Source of the DNA: an uncultured Capnocytophaga sp.
GTDB taxonomy: Bacteria; Bacteroidota; Bacteroidia; Flavobacteriales; Flavobacteriaceae
Length of the DNA: 7,724 bases
Reading direction: 5' to 3'
NCBI RefSeq assembly: GCF_938029845.1
Contig: NZ_CALHGG010000006.1
Span: 1 to 7,724 of the forward strand
Shown: positions 1 to 6,446 of the stretch, in pieces
Numbering within the stretch: position 1 is the stretch's first letter
Layout of the letters: the number at the start of each line of letters is the position of its first letter
The notes under the pieces: model-generated
The model's database searches: none
Told to the model about the DNA's origin: nothing
Seen by the model: only the letters and a program-made list of their open reading frames with translations
Program-made: the position numbers and the translations under genes

Positions 1-41
1 TTATTTAATAATGAGATTAAAATTAATAAATGGAGTTAGTT

Positions 42-1808
42 ATGAGTACTTTTGTATATAATAAAGGAATATCTTCTTTTGAGGATAAAGATAAAATAAA
101 TCTCATTTTTGGATTATTTTTTGACGGAACTCGTAATAATATGGAACATACAAAAATCCGCAAAAAGATAAATCATAAAGGAGAGTTTAGTTCAGAAGAG
201 GCAACTGCAAAAGAGAAAAATATTTATGACACATATGCAGAAGCTGATGATAGTTTTGCTAATGATTTTACTAATATTGCACGAATGTTTATGTGTTGCG
301 AAGAAGATTATTCTATCTATATAGAGGGAATTGGCACAGTAGAAGAAGAAAGAGAGCAAAAGAAAGATGAATCAGATGGATATATTTATGGTAGAGGATT
401 CACTGGTATCGTACCAAAAGTACGAAGAGGGTGTTTAAAATTAGCTGAAAGAATTAAAAATAAAGAAAAAGAAAGGGTAGAAGAAGGGAAAAAAATAAAA
501 GAAATTAATTTAACAATAGATGTTTTTGGATTTAGTCGTGGAGCAGCCGCAGCAAGATATTTTTTATATAACTTGCAAAAAAGTTCCTATGAGCATGGTG
601 TATTGCCCCCCACTGCAGTAACTTATATTCCACCTGACAAGGCTATTATTAAATTAGACCATGCGGGAGGCTTTGTAGATGATAGTTTAATAGAAAATGG
701 ACTACTTCCACCCTTTGGTTTTCTAGGTACTTCTTTATTAAGATTAGGTGTACCAAGAGAGTTGGTTGATAATATGAAAGTAACAATTCGTTTTTTAGGT
801 CTCTATGATACTGTTGTCTCTTATGATCCTGAATCTCTTTTGATCCCCAGCTTCAAAAAATATATAGGAAAATTACATCTAGACGAAATAGGAAATCCTA
901 TAAGAGTTGTCCATTACACAGCACTAGATGAACATCGTAAAAATTTTTCAATCACTAGGTTAAAAACAGAAACACTCAGTAATGCTTTTGAAATAGGATT
1001 TCCTGGTGTACATAGTGATATAGGAGGAAGTTATAATAATGATAGACTTACAGAAAAAGAAATTTTTAACCTTCTTTCAAAATCTAAATTATATTCAAAA
1101 ACGAAAGATTTTCTAAAAATGAAAGATTTTCTAAAAACGAAAGGTATTCTAAAAATGGATGATATTCTAAAAATGAAAGATATTCTAAAAATAAATGATA
1201 TTCTTATGTATAGTTGTGATTATGAGATGATTGTGTTAGAAAAAAGTGTTTTTGAAAGTTCTTTGGAAAAACTAAGACAAGAACTTATACGTGAAGGTTG
1301 GTTTTTTGAATATCAAATAACGATTGAAGGTGGTTTCCCAAGAAAAACACTATATTCAGAACGATTTTTAAGACCTAGATATAATCTTATTCCTATGCAC
1401 TTTATGTGCGAAGATTTTTCTAATTATATCTCTAATAATGAACTTATAGAAAACAAGATGTATACAAATTATTGTTTAGAAGATGATTTTTTGGAAAATG
1501 TAAAGGAATATCTAAGAAAACATACCATAGAAGGTAAACAAGAATGGGTATTAGAACACCCAGAAATTCCCAATAGATATAACTTTTATGAATATATTTA
1601 TTCAAACGAAAATTCAAAAAGAGAAGGTGAATTTACCTTTACAAAATCTGATATTGAACTTAGTGAGATAGAAATTACAGCATATAGAGCTGATTATTTG
1701 TTAAGAAAATTAAGAAACTGCTATTTGCATAGATCTGCCAAAATGAATACTACTACTGATTATCTTGGACACGGACCAACTTCTGATAGAATACGCAAAG
1801 AATATTAG
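42..1808 (+). CDS. Tle1-like phospholipase effector (DUF2235 alpha/beta hydrolase)
   Basis: Predicted serine lipase of the DUF2235/Tle1 group; known members are T6SS effectors that hydrolyse membrane phospholipids in the target cell. Visible landmarks, numbered from the ATG at 42 (588 residues): FFDGTRNN near residues 26-33, typical of the DUF2235 opening; a glycine-rich YGRGFTGI stretch around 116-123; the nucleophile elbow GFSRG with Ser165; GLYDTV with candidate acid Asp256; and GVHSDIGG with candidate base His324. A late YNLIPMHFM stretch resembles the usual family tail. Between the HSDIGG motif and the tail lies a six-unit, six-residue repeat (353-388). No signal peptide is seen, as expected for T6SS cargo. 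I chose ATG 42 over ATG 30 because GGAG at 32-35 sits six bases before it. The next gene starts two bases after the stop. Family and fold are fairly certain; T6SS delivery is inferred from the downstream PAAR-like gene. Confidence 0.88.
   Translation: MSTFVYNKGISSFEDKDKINLIFGLFFDGTRNNMEHTKIRKKINHKGEFSSEEATAKEKNIYDTYAEADDSFANDFTNIARMFMCCEEDYSIYIEGIGTVEEEREQKKDESDGYIYGRGFTGIVPKVRRGCLKLAERIKNKEKERVEEGKKIKEINLTIDVFGFSRGAAAARYFLYNLQKSSYEHGVLPPTAVTYIPPDKAIIKLDHAGGFVDDSLIENGLLPPFGFLGTSLLRLGVPRELVDNMKVTIRFLGLYDTVVSYDPESLLIPSFKKYIGKLHLDEIGNPIRVVHYTALDEHRKNFSITRLKTETLSNAFEIGFPGVHSDIGGSYNNDRLTEKEIFNLLSKSKLYSKTKDFLKMKDFLKTKGILKMDDILKMKDILKINDILMYSCDYEMIVLEKSVFESSLEKLRQELIREGWFFEYQITIEGGFPRKTLYSERFLRPRYNLIPMHFMCEDFSNYISNNELIENKMYTNYCLEDDFLENVKEYLRKHTIEGKQEWVLEHPEIPNRYNFYEYIYSNENSKREGEFTFTKSDIELSEIEITAYRADYLLRKLRNCYLHRSAKMNTTTDYLGHGPTSDRIRKEY
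1098..1205 (+). repeat. Six 18-bp in-frame tandem repeats inside the lipase gene
   Basis: Six consecutive 18-bp units encode KTKDFL, KMKDFL, KTKGIL, KMDDIL, KMKDIL and KINDIL. The units differ by a few bases and none is interrupted. Because the unit is a multiple of three, gain or loss of copies keeps the reading frame. The peptide is charged and amphipathic, and probably forms a helix or coiled segment between the catalytic HSDIGG motif and the C-terminal part of the lipase. I infer that it lies in a surface lid or insertion region. Confidence 0.93.
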
Positions 1809-1810
1809 AG

Positions 1811-2410
1811 ATGAAAAATGAAAAATATTTCATAGAAAGTATTGTAACTAAGGATTATAATACACCTTATACTCAAGAGAATACTTATAAACGTTTTATA
1901 GAGATTTGGTATTTAGGTAAAAAAGCAGATTTAGCTTATTACCAAGTAATGACTATAAAGTATCTATTTCCTGAAGAAAATACAATAAATACTTTATTGC
2001 GAAAAATAGCCTCTACTTTCAATTATTTAGAAGTAGGTATCAATGAAGAAAATAGAATAGCTAAAGTATTCAATCTTTCTGCTATTAAAATCAAATGGAA
2101 AAAAATACAACTATCTATTACTACCATTCATAAAGGTTATGAAATAGAGAACTATTGCGCTTCTATTACTAACCTACTAGAGAATGAACAAAGTTTTATT
2201 GCTTTCCTTAATCAAAATAATATGTTAGGATTACTTTTTAATGGACATCCCAAAGAGAATGATAAAGTAATTTGCAAAGGTGAAGACCTACTTGAATATA
2301 GAAATAGTATTCTTATAGAATCTATTGTAAATGAAATAAATAACAACACAAATTTAAAATACTCATTGTTATGGCTTGGTTCTTTGGAAATAAACAACAA
2401 AAATATATAG
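1811..2410 (+). CDS. Hypothetical protein between lipase and PAAR-like genes
   Basis: A 199-residue protein I do not recognise. It has no signal peptide or membrane segment, so it is probably cytoplasmic. It is rich in Asn, Ile, Lys and Glu. Visible stretches include an aromatic FIEIWYLGKKADLAYYQ segment in the first quarter and FLNQNNMLGLLFNG near residue 135. Its ATG lies two bases after the lipase stop, and its last 40 bases overlap the PAAR-like gene in another frame, so the three genes are very probably co-transcribed and translationally coupled. Small genes placed between an effector and its PAAR carrier are often chaperones or adaptors that load the effector (the role of DUF4123 or DUF1795 proteins in other bacteria). 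I see no homology to those families, so the adaptor role is inferred only from position. Confidence 0.8.
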   Translation: MKNEKYFIESIVTKDYNTPYTQENTYKRFIEIWYLGKKADLAYYQVMTIKYLFPEENTINTLLRKIASTFNYLEVGINEENRIAKVFNLSAIKIKWKKIQLSITTIHKGYEIENYCASITNLLENEQSFIAFLNQNNMLGLLFNGHPKENDKVICKGEDLLEYRNSILIESIVNEINNNTNLKYSLLWLGSLEINNKNI

Positions 2411-3219
2411 ACAAATTAGAAAAAAATAATAAAAAGCGTCAAGAAAAGGAGCGTGAAGAGGCTGAAATCATTACCATTGGTAAAGCAACTCCAGAACAAC
2501 AAGAGGAACGAGCTTCTCAAGTTGTAGCTCAGCGTAACCAAAAAAGAATGGAAGCCATTGAGAAAGAACAAGAAAAGGAAGATAAAGCTCAAGAAGACCA
2601 ACTTTTTGTTATTAATGGAGCCAAGGTGAAATTCGGCCCTCATATAGGAACATTTAAAGTGCTAAGTGACACCCCTACCATCCAAAGTAAAACTGTAGGT
2701 ACTGAAATAGAAAAAAGTCCTGCAAACTTTACATTTGTAGATGGATTTCAGCTATTGTCTCTAACACAATGGCAAGATATTGGAACAGCCAAATACCAAG
2801 ATAACTTAGCTCTTATTAAAAAATCTACCATTATGGGTACAGGCAAAATGCCCCCTGCCAATGCTCCTATTGAAAGCGGTAAAATAGAGTTCATAGACTC
2901 AGGACAAATAAATGTTCCTGAAAATATAGGTACTACAGGAATGCCTATGCCACCATATATTCCGACTCCTAAAGTGATTGATTTTTATTTAACAGATAAA
3001 CATAATAATCGTCTAGAAGATGTTGATTATGGTACATTTGTATATTTACATATAAAAACAGTGGGGTATATAGGAAAGACAATATCTGTAGATATGAATA
3101 ACGAAAAAGCAGATTACCTACTCAATGGCGAAAGACTTGAAAAAGATGTACTCAAAGACTATTTAGTACAAAACAATGAAGAAATCATAGAATTAGAAGT
3201 TGTAGAACCTTTAAAATAA
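2371..3219 (+). CDS. PAAR-like protein (DUF4280 type), T6SS spike tip/effector carrier
   Basis: A 282-residue protein in three parts. Residues 8-77 are highly charged (Lys/Glu/Gln/Arg) and probably form a coiled coil. Residues 78-185 resemble a DUF4280 PAAR-like core, with FVINGAKVKFG at 79-89, FKVLSDTPTIQSK at 95-107, QDNLALIKKSTI at 143-154 and KIEFIDSGQINVPE at 171-184. Residues 200-282 form a separate beta-rich domain (GTFVYLHIKTVGYIGK). PAAR and PAAR-like proteins cap the VgrG spike and carry effectors to target cells. This one has no cysteine, so the metal-binding Cys seen in many relatives is absent. The start at MAWFFG puts it 40 bases inside the preceding gene; the frames differ and both read open. 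The following gene begins five bases after the stop. Domain assignment is from remembered family patterns. Confidence 0.77.
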   Translation: MAWFFGNKQQKYIDKLEKNNKKRQEKEREEAEIITIGKATPEQQEERASQVVAQRNQKRMEAIEKEQEKEDKAQEDQLFVINGAKVKFGPHIGTFKVLSDTPTIQSKTVGTEIEKSPANFTFVDGFQLLSLTQWQDIGTAKYQDNLALIKKSTIMGTGKMPPANAPIESGKIEFIDSGQINVPENIGTTGMPMPPYIPTPKVIDFYLTDKHNNRLEDVDYGTFVYLHIKTVGYIGKTISVDMNNEKADYLLNGERLEKDVLKDYLVQNNEEIIELEVVEPLK

Positions 3220-3224
3220 GAGCT

Positions 3225-4289
3225 ATGAGTAACACTACTGTTTTTAGACTTGTCACTTCCTCTGGAGAAGAAAAGACAACAAAAGTACAGGTGAATATCT
3301 GTAAAAAGAAATCCCCTACTCCTTTTTCACCTGTTCCAGGAACTACTAACTATTACCGAAATCGGTATTTAGACTTTTTAGAAAGACATACTTTTTGTGG
3401 CCATATTCCTCCTGATTATTATATGGGACCAATGTTTATTCTTGACACAAAGGAACGTAGAGATTACTATGAGAAATATGCAGTCACATCCCAATTAAGA
3501 GAATATGGAGTCTCCCATAAGGAACTCCCTCCTATAGCTAAGAGAGGAAAAGAAGTAAAACCTTTCTTAGGTGATAGTTATGGATTTAAGTATTGTGCTT
3601 ATTTCTCTCTTCTTGAGAAAGAAGAACTACGAAATATTGTTAGAGATTGGATAAATGAAGTAAGGTTAAACTTACAAAATCTGATGGAAAGAGGACTCAT
3701 TCAAAAGAATTATGAAGCTAAATATGATACCTTTTTGATAGCAGAACTTTTAGGATTTCAGAAGAGATATAATAATAATTTTGAACCTACAAATATTGAA
3801 AAGCAGGAAGTATGTTATAAAGATGCTAAAAAAGCTAAGATGAAGGAATTTTATACCAATATAGAGCTTAATAATGAGCGTTTTAGAGAATTTGCTTTTG
3901 CTACACATCCTGAGGCTTATATGCCTGATAAAATGTCTGAGTTTACCATTGGGGAATTAGCTATTATAGGTTTAACACCTGATTTTAAAGAGTGGAAAGA
4001 TGAAGCGACAAAGATGCAAGCTTTGATTACATTTGGAAATATGGATCATTTAAAGCTTCTTACTGTAAATTATATTTATTATAGAGACCCTCTTTATCCT
4101 ATTTTGAAGGTTCCTACTGCAGAAATTCCTTATTTAGGTGTAATAACTAGAACAGTAGGTCTTTATAATACTATTGTAGATTCTATAAAAGTAGTAAGCA
4201 AAGCAACTCAAAAAGTATATGCTGAAACCTTTGTTGATTATGACAGAGAATATGTAAGAAAAAATAGCCTTAAATATGAAGAAGAATAA
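3225..4289 (+). CDS. Unknown 354-residue protein, candidate T6SS effector
   Basis: I cannot assign a function. The first 28 residues look like a short beta-rich segment (VFRLVTSSG, then KVQVNICKKK) followed by a Pro-rich linker, PTPFSPVPG, at 31-39, which could be a docking region. A globular part follows, with FKYCAYFSLLEKEELR at 121-136, a helical stretch with RDWINEVRLNLQNLMERG at 140-157, and FAFATHPEAYMPDKM at 223-237 leading into LTPDFKEW at 250-257. I have a loose memory of similar ATHPxAY...TPD proteins in Bacteroidota next to PAAR-like genes, but no named family. There is no signal peptide and no clear membrane segment. It starts five bases after the PAAR-like gene, and its last 14 bases overlap the start of a lipoprotein gene, the usual order of carrier, effector and immunity. 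The effector role is inferred from position; it could instead be structural or an accessory factor. Confidence 0.8.
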   Translation: MSNTTVFRLVTSSGEEKTTKVQVNICKKKSPTPFSPVPGTTNYYRNRYLDFLERHTFCGHIPPDYYMGPMFILDTKERRDYYEKYAVTSQLREYGVSHKELPPIAKRGKEVKPFLGDSYGFKYCAYFSLLEKEELRNIVRDWINEVRLNLQNLMERGLIQKNYEAKYDTFLIAELLGFQKRYNNNFEPTNIEKQEVCYKDAKKAKMKEFYTNIELNNERFREFAFATHPEAYMPDKMSEFTIGELAIIGLTPDFKEWKDEATKMQALITFGNMDHLKLLTVNYIYYRDPLYPILKVPTAEIPYLGVITRTVGLYNTIVDSIKVVSKATQKVYAETFVDYDREYVRKNSLKYEEE

Positions 4290-5382
4290 AGTTTCAATAT
4301 ATTTAGTATTTCATATATTACTAATTTTATATACTAATTGTTCCACTTTAATCCCTGATAACAATATGAAATGGACAGCGCAATACGACTTTATGGATTT
4401 GTACAAAAAGAGAAACCATGGATTCAATCCAGGTTCGGACAAACAACTAAGTTTGGTATTCTCCCCTATGGAGAATGTTATTATTTTGGGTGCCCAAAAG
4501 AACACTCCTAAGTTTGACCCCACTGCTACAGAAAAACAAGCAGTACTCTATATCTCTACGGATAGAGGACAATCCTACAAGGAACTCATTCTTGAAGGAA
4601 ATGATGTCTATGATATTGCTGCCTATACGAAAGAGTACAGCATTATCTGTACTTCAGATTATAAATTTGAATATGTATATCTCCTTAATCATACGACTTT
4701 TCAGTTGAAAACAATAGATAAGTATAACAGAGATGAAGAAATTTATTATGATGATTTTGATGGGCAATTTCTCAAATGCAAAAAAAATGGAGTACGTTTT
4801 TTAGCAGATGTATTAAGTAAAGACTCTGTAAAGTTATATGAGATACCTAAAAAACTCACTGCTTATCAGTACTATCCTATTCATCAGAATGGAGATATTC
4901 TATATTACAATAAAATTTTAGAGCTTCGCACTTACAATGTAATTACAGGAGAAGACAAACTCTTTAATCAACTTAAACATAAATATGATTATTTCTTTCC
5001 TGAAAATTCATCGAATTACAATACCCCTCTTTCCTTGCAAAATGAAAAAAATGAGAATGATGAGGAAACATACGAATTGATGATTTACGACCTCGAGGAA
5101 AACTTTGTCCGTAAGATAACCAAAGAGAATCGTGAAAAGTACTATTACTATAAGGACTTTATCTGTGATTATACAAAGCTTCACACACATACTGAATTGC
5201 GTTTTTCTTTTGACAAAGGGAAAACTTGGAAAACCCACAAAATTCCTATGGTAGGTTTGTTTGGTTTTAATAAGAATGTAGGTTTCTTTGAGGACAAATA
5301 TATTGTTTTTGAGGGTATTTTCTTTCGTGGAGATTCTCCAGAGAGTGGTGGTCGCATAATGGTAGGGGAATTTCAGAAGTAA
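4276..5382 (+). CDS. Asp-box (BNR) lipoprotein, putative immunity protein, copy A
   Basis: A 368-residue predicted lipoprotein. A short Lys-rich start and hydrophobic stretch (residues 7-20) lead to LYTNC with Cys22 as the probable lipidation site; Asn at -1 is an imperfect lipobox, so export is likely but not certain. Two Asp-box motifs are clear: STDRGQSY at 94-101 and a perfect SFDKGKTW at 311-318. Asp-boxes mark turns in beta-propellers, so a propeller-like fold is likely; I see no sialidase active-site pattern. The start overlaps the preceding gene by 14 bases, suggesting translational coupling. A second copy begins at 6805. Immunity to lipase effectors by envelope lipoproteins is established for other Tle/Tli pairs; that this protein does the same, against the lipase or the 354-residue protein, is inferred from position and localisation. 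Confidence 0.85.
   Translation: MKKNKVSIYLVFHILLILYTNCSTLIPDNNMKWTAQYDFMDLYKKRNHGFNPGSDKQLSLVFSPMENVIILGAQKNTPKFDPTATEKQAVLYISTDRGQSYKELILEGNDVYDIAAYTKEYSIICTSDYKFEYVYLLNHTTFQLKTIDKYNRDEEIYYDDFDGQFLKCKKNGVRFLADVLSKDSVKLYEIPKKLTAYQYYPIHQNGDILYYNKILELRTYNVITGEDKLFNQLKHKYDYFFPENSSNYNTPLSLQNEKNENDEETYELMIYDLEENFVRKITKENREKYYYYKDFICDYTKLHTHTELRFSFDKGKTWKTHKIPMVGLFGFNKNVGFFEDKYIVFEGIFFRGDSPESGGRIMVGEFQK
4366..5138 (+). repeat. Duplicated segment, copy A (partner at 6952-7724)
   Basis: These 773 bases align without net gaps to 6952-7724 at a constant offset of 2586. Similarity begins abruptly at the ATGAAATGG codons just after the signal peptide and is still perfect at the window end, where 55 bases (5084-5138 and 7670-7724) are identical. 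It is a direct repeat bracketing the GC-rich spacer and the DUF2931 gene. Confidence 0.88.
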
Positions 5383-5388
5383 AAAATA

Positions 5389-5412
5389 GTGCGGCTCGCA
5401 CCTTTGGCAAAG
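5389..5412. other. Two adjacent small palindromes after copy A
   Basis: GTGCG-GCT-CGCAC (5389-5401) is a five-base-pair stem with a three-base loop. Next to it, CTTTGGCAAAG (5402-5412) is a near-perfect palindrome around a central G. They begin seven bases after the stop of copy A. No T-run follows, so this is not a standard intrinsic terminator. It could be a 3'-end stabilising structure or part of an extragenic repeat. Confidence 0.5.
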
Positions 5413-5441
5413 TTGATTACTCTGATTATCAATAGTTTTTG
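5413..5441 (+). promoter_or_regulatory. Possible Bacteroidota-type promoter, weak
   Basis: TTG at 5413-5415 lies 17 bases before TAGTTTTTG (5433-5441), which is close to the Flavobacteria -7 consensus TAnnTTTG except for an extra T before the final G. If used, it would start a transcript near 5448 with a leader of about 190 bases before the DUF2931 gene. The match is imperfect and AT-rich DNA gives such matches by chance. Confidence 0.25.
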
Positions 5442-5461
5442 TAGTGTGTTATGTACGAAAG

Positions 5462-5496
5462 CCAGCGATAGCTGGGTATGTGCTGCAAACGCCCAG
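5462..5496. other. Overlapping alternative hairpins
   Basis: CCAGC-GATA-GCTGG (5462-5475) is a perfect five-base-pair stem with a four-base loop. Its right arm also belongs to CTGGG (5472-5476), which is complementary to CCCAG (5492-5496) across a 15-base loop. The two stems share bases 5472-5475 and cannot both form. The stretch is noticeably richer in GC than the genes around it. It may be an extragenic palindromic element; no function is known to me. Confidence 0.45.
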
Positions 5497-5522
5497 ATAA
5501 ATAAAACTTTTCATACACCTTC

Positions 5523-5600
5523 AACGGGGGTAGGATTATAAATTATCGCTTTTGCGGCTTGCCCCCCTTCTTTCGGAAGGGGGAACGGGGGTAGGACTAT
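5523..5600. repeat. GC-rich extragenic repeat pair with strong hairpin
   Basis: AACGGGGGTAGGATTAT (5523-5539) recurs as AACGGGGGTAGGACTAT (5584-5600), with 16 of 17 bases the same and starts 61 bases apart. Just before the second copy, CCCCCTTC (5563-5570) and GAAGGGGG (5576-5583) form a perfect eight-base-pair stem with a five-base loop. Such G/C-rich islands contrast sharply with the AT-rich surroundings and look like members of a dispersed extragenic repeat. The stem is followed by another G-run rather than T, so a Rho-independent terminator is not supported. Confidence 0.7.
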
Positions 5601-5636
5601 TATTTTTCTGATTATTAAACAATTTTACACATTCTT

Positions 5637-6446
5637 ATGATAAAAACCATTATAATCATCACGCTTATACTCTTAGCCTTATGGCTTACGGGCTGTTGGG
5701 GGTATAAAGCAAAACAAGACAAGAATAATAAAGCTAATACTAATGTCGAGCCTAAATATAAATGGGGAGTAGCGGTGAATACCCCCATTGGTTACCCTAT
5801 ACGCTTTTACGCGGCTATGGTAGGAGGAACTCCTATATCGAGAGAGCTTTACTCTATAACAGAAGAACCTGATTGGGGAAATGCTATGGGGTATGAAAGT
5901 CATTCAATGGACGAGTTACCCCAAAATGTAGATATGGTATGGCTGTCGTATAAAGAAGATTGTTTTTATAGGCTCAAAACCGCTATTGATTACGAAAAGG
6001 TAGCAAAACTTTTTAGAGAAGGTTTTGATGAAAGAGTACCTAATGGAGAAGTAAGACATGCAACCTATGATACTATAGTAGTAGGTATTGCTCCTGGTGG
6101 TGTAGTAGTGTTATGGGTAGGGTCTGGTTATTTACCACTTACAGAAATAGGAAGATACCAAGCTGAGAAAATAGCGCTTAGAGAACCTGAAGGATTAGAC
6201 AATCACCAAAAACTTATATTTAGTAAAAAGGATAGAGAAGAGGTTTTAAATAGTAACACTATCATTCCTGAGGATTTTCGGGAGGCAAACAAAAATAAAC
6301 CCATTCCCTTTGGTTTATGGGATAGCTATCGGGACAATCAGTACCAATGGTATCCTACTTTTGAAATTCCTAATGGAAAAATGGGAGATGTAGATTATCA
6401 GTATTGGAATGGAGAAGCGGACACCTTTTTTTTACAGATTTTATAA
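5637..6446 (+). CDS. DUF2931-type lipoprotein, N-terminal part, cut by frameshift
   Basis: The first 269 residues of a predicted lipoprotein. A hydrophobic signal (residues 4-18) ends in a textbook lipobox, LTGC, with Cys20 as lipid site, so the protein is probably envelope-anchored. Stretches that fit the DUF2931 family as I remember it are WLSYKEDCFYRL near 102-113, DTIVVGIAPGGVVVLW at 145-160, GRYQAEK at 172-178, PIPFGLWDSYRDNQYQW at 222-238 and YQYWNGE at 254-260. The reading frame then meets eight T at 6426-6433 and stops at 6444-6446. The family continues past the NGE motif, and the matching continuation is found in the -1 frame up to 6790. Read through the shift, the product would be 384 residues, close to what I expect for the family. 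Its neighbours are two related Asp-box lipoproteins, which suggests an immunity array; this function is inferred. Confidence 0.82.
   Translation: MIKTIIIITLILLALWLTGCWGYKAKQDKNNKANTNVEPKYKWGVAVNTPIGYPIRFYAAMVGGTPISRELYSITEEPDWGNAMGYESHSMDELPQNVDMVWLSYKEDCFYRLKTAIDYEKVAKLFREGFDERVPNGEVRHATYDTIVVGIAPGGVVVLWVGSGYLPLTEIGRYQAEKIALREPEGLDNHQKLIFSKKDREEVLNSNTIIPEDFREANKNKPIPFGLWDSYRDNQYQWYPTFEIPNGKMGDVDYQYWNGEADTFFLQIL
6426..6434 (+). other. T8 run containing a T TTT TTA slippery heptamer
   Basis: Zero-frame codons are ACC TTT TTT TTA CAG, so bases 6428-6434 read T TTT TTA, a classical -1 slippery heptamer (the HIV-1 gag-pol type). A -1 shift here, or one extra T in DNA or RNA, joins the N-terminal frame to the open C-terminal frame. 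The zero-frame stop lies ten bases further on. GGAGAAG at 6411-6417 could act as an upstream stimulator of the dnaX kind, but Bacteroidota ribosomes respond weakly to such sequences. I see no strong downstream stem-loop. Confidence 0.65.

Noticed and set aside
1..41. Possible 3' end of an upstream gene (open frame to TAG at 37-39, or another frame open to 61).
   Set aside because: Only 13 or 20 codons are visible in two competing frames, and neither can be recognised, so no gene is called.
94..101. Sialidase activity suggested by Asp-box motifs in the 4276 protein (these coordinates are residue numbers; the bases are about 4555-4578).
   Set aside because: Asp-boxes are structural; no arginine triad or FRIP-type motif is visible, so no enzymatic call is made.
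5445..5505. Integron-like attC site (GTTATG followed by paired GCCAGC/GCTGG).
   Set aside because: No convincing pair of conserved end boxes (RYYYAAC and GTTRRRY) and no integrase or cassette structure in view.
5562..5600. Rho-independent terminator at the C/G-rich hairpin.
   Set aside because: The stem is strong, but it is followed by a G-run rather than a T-run on the + strand.
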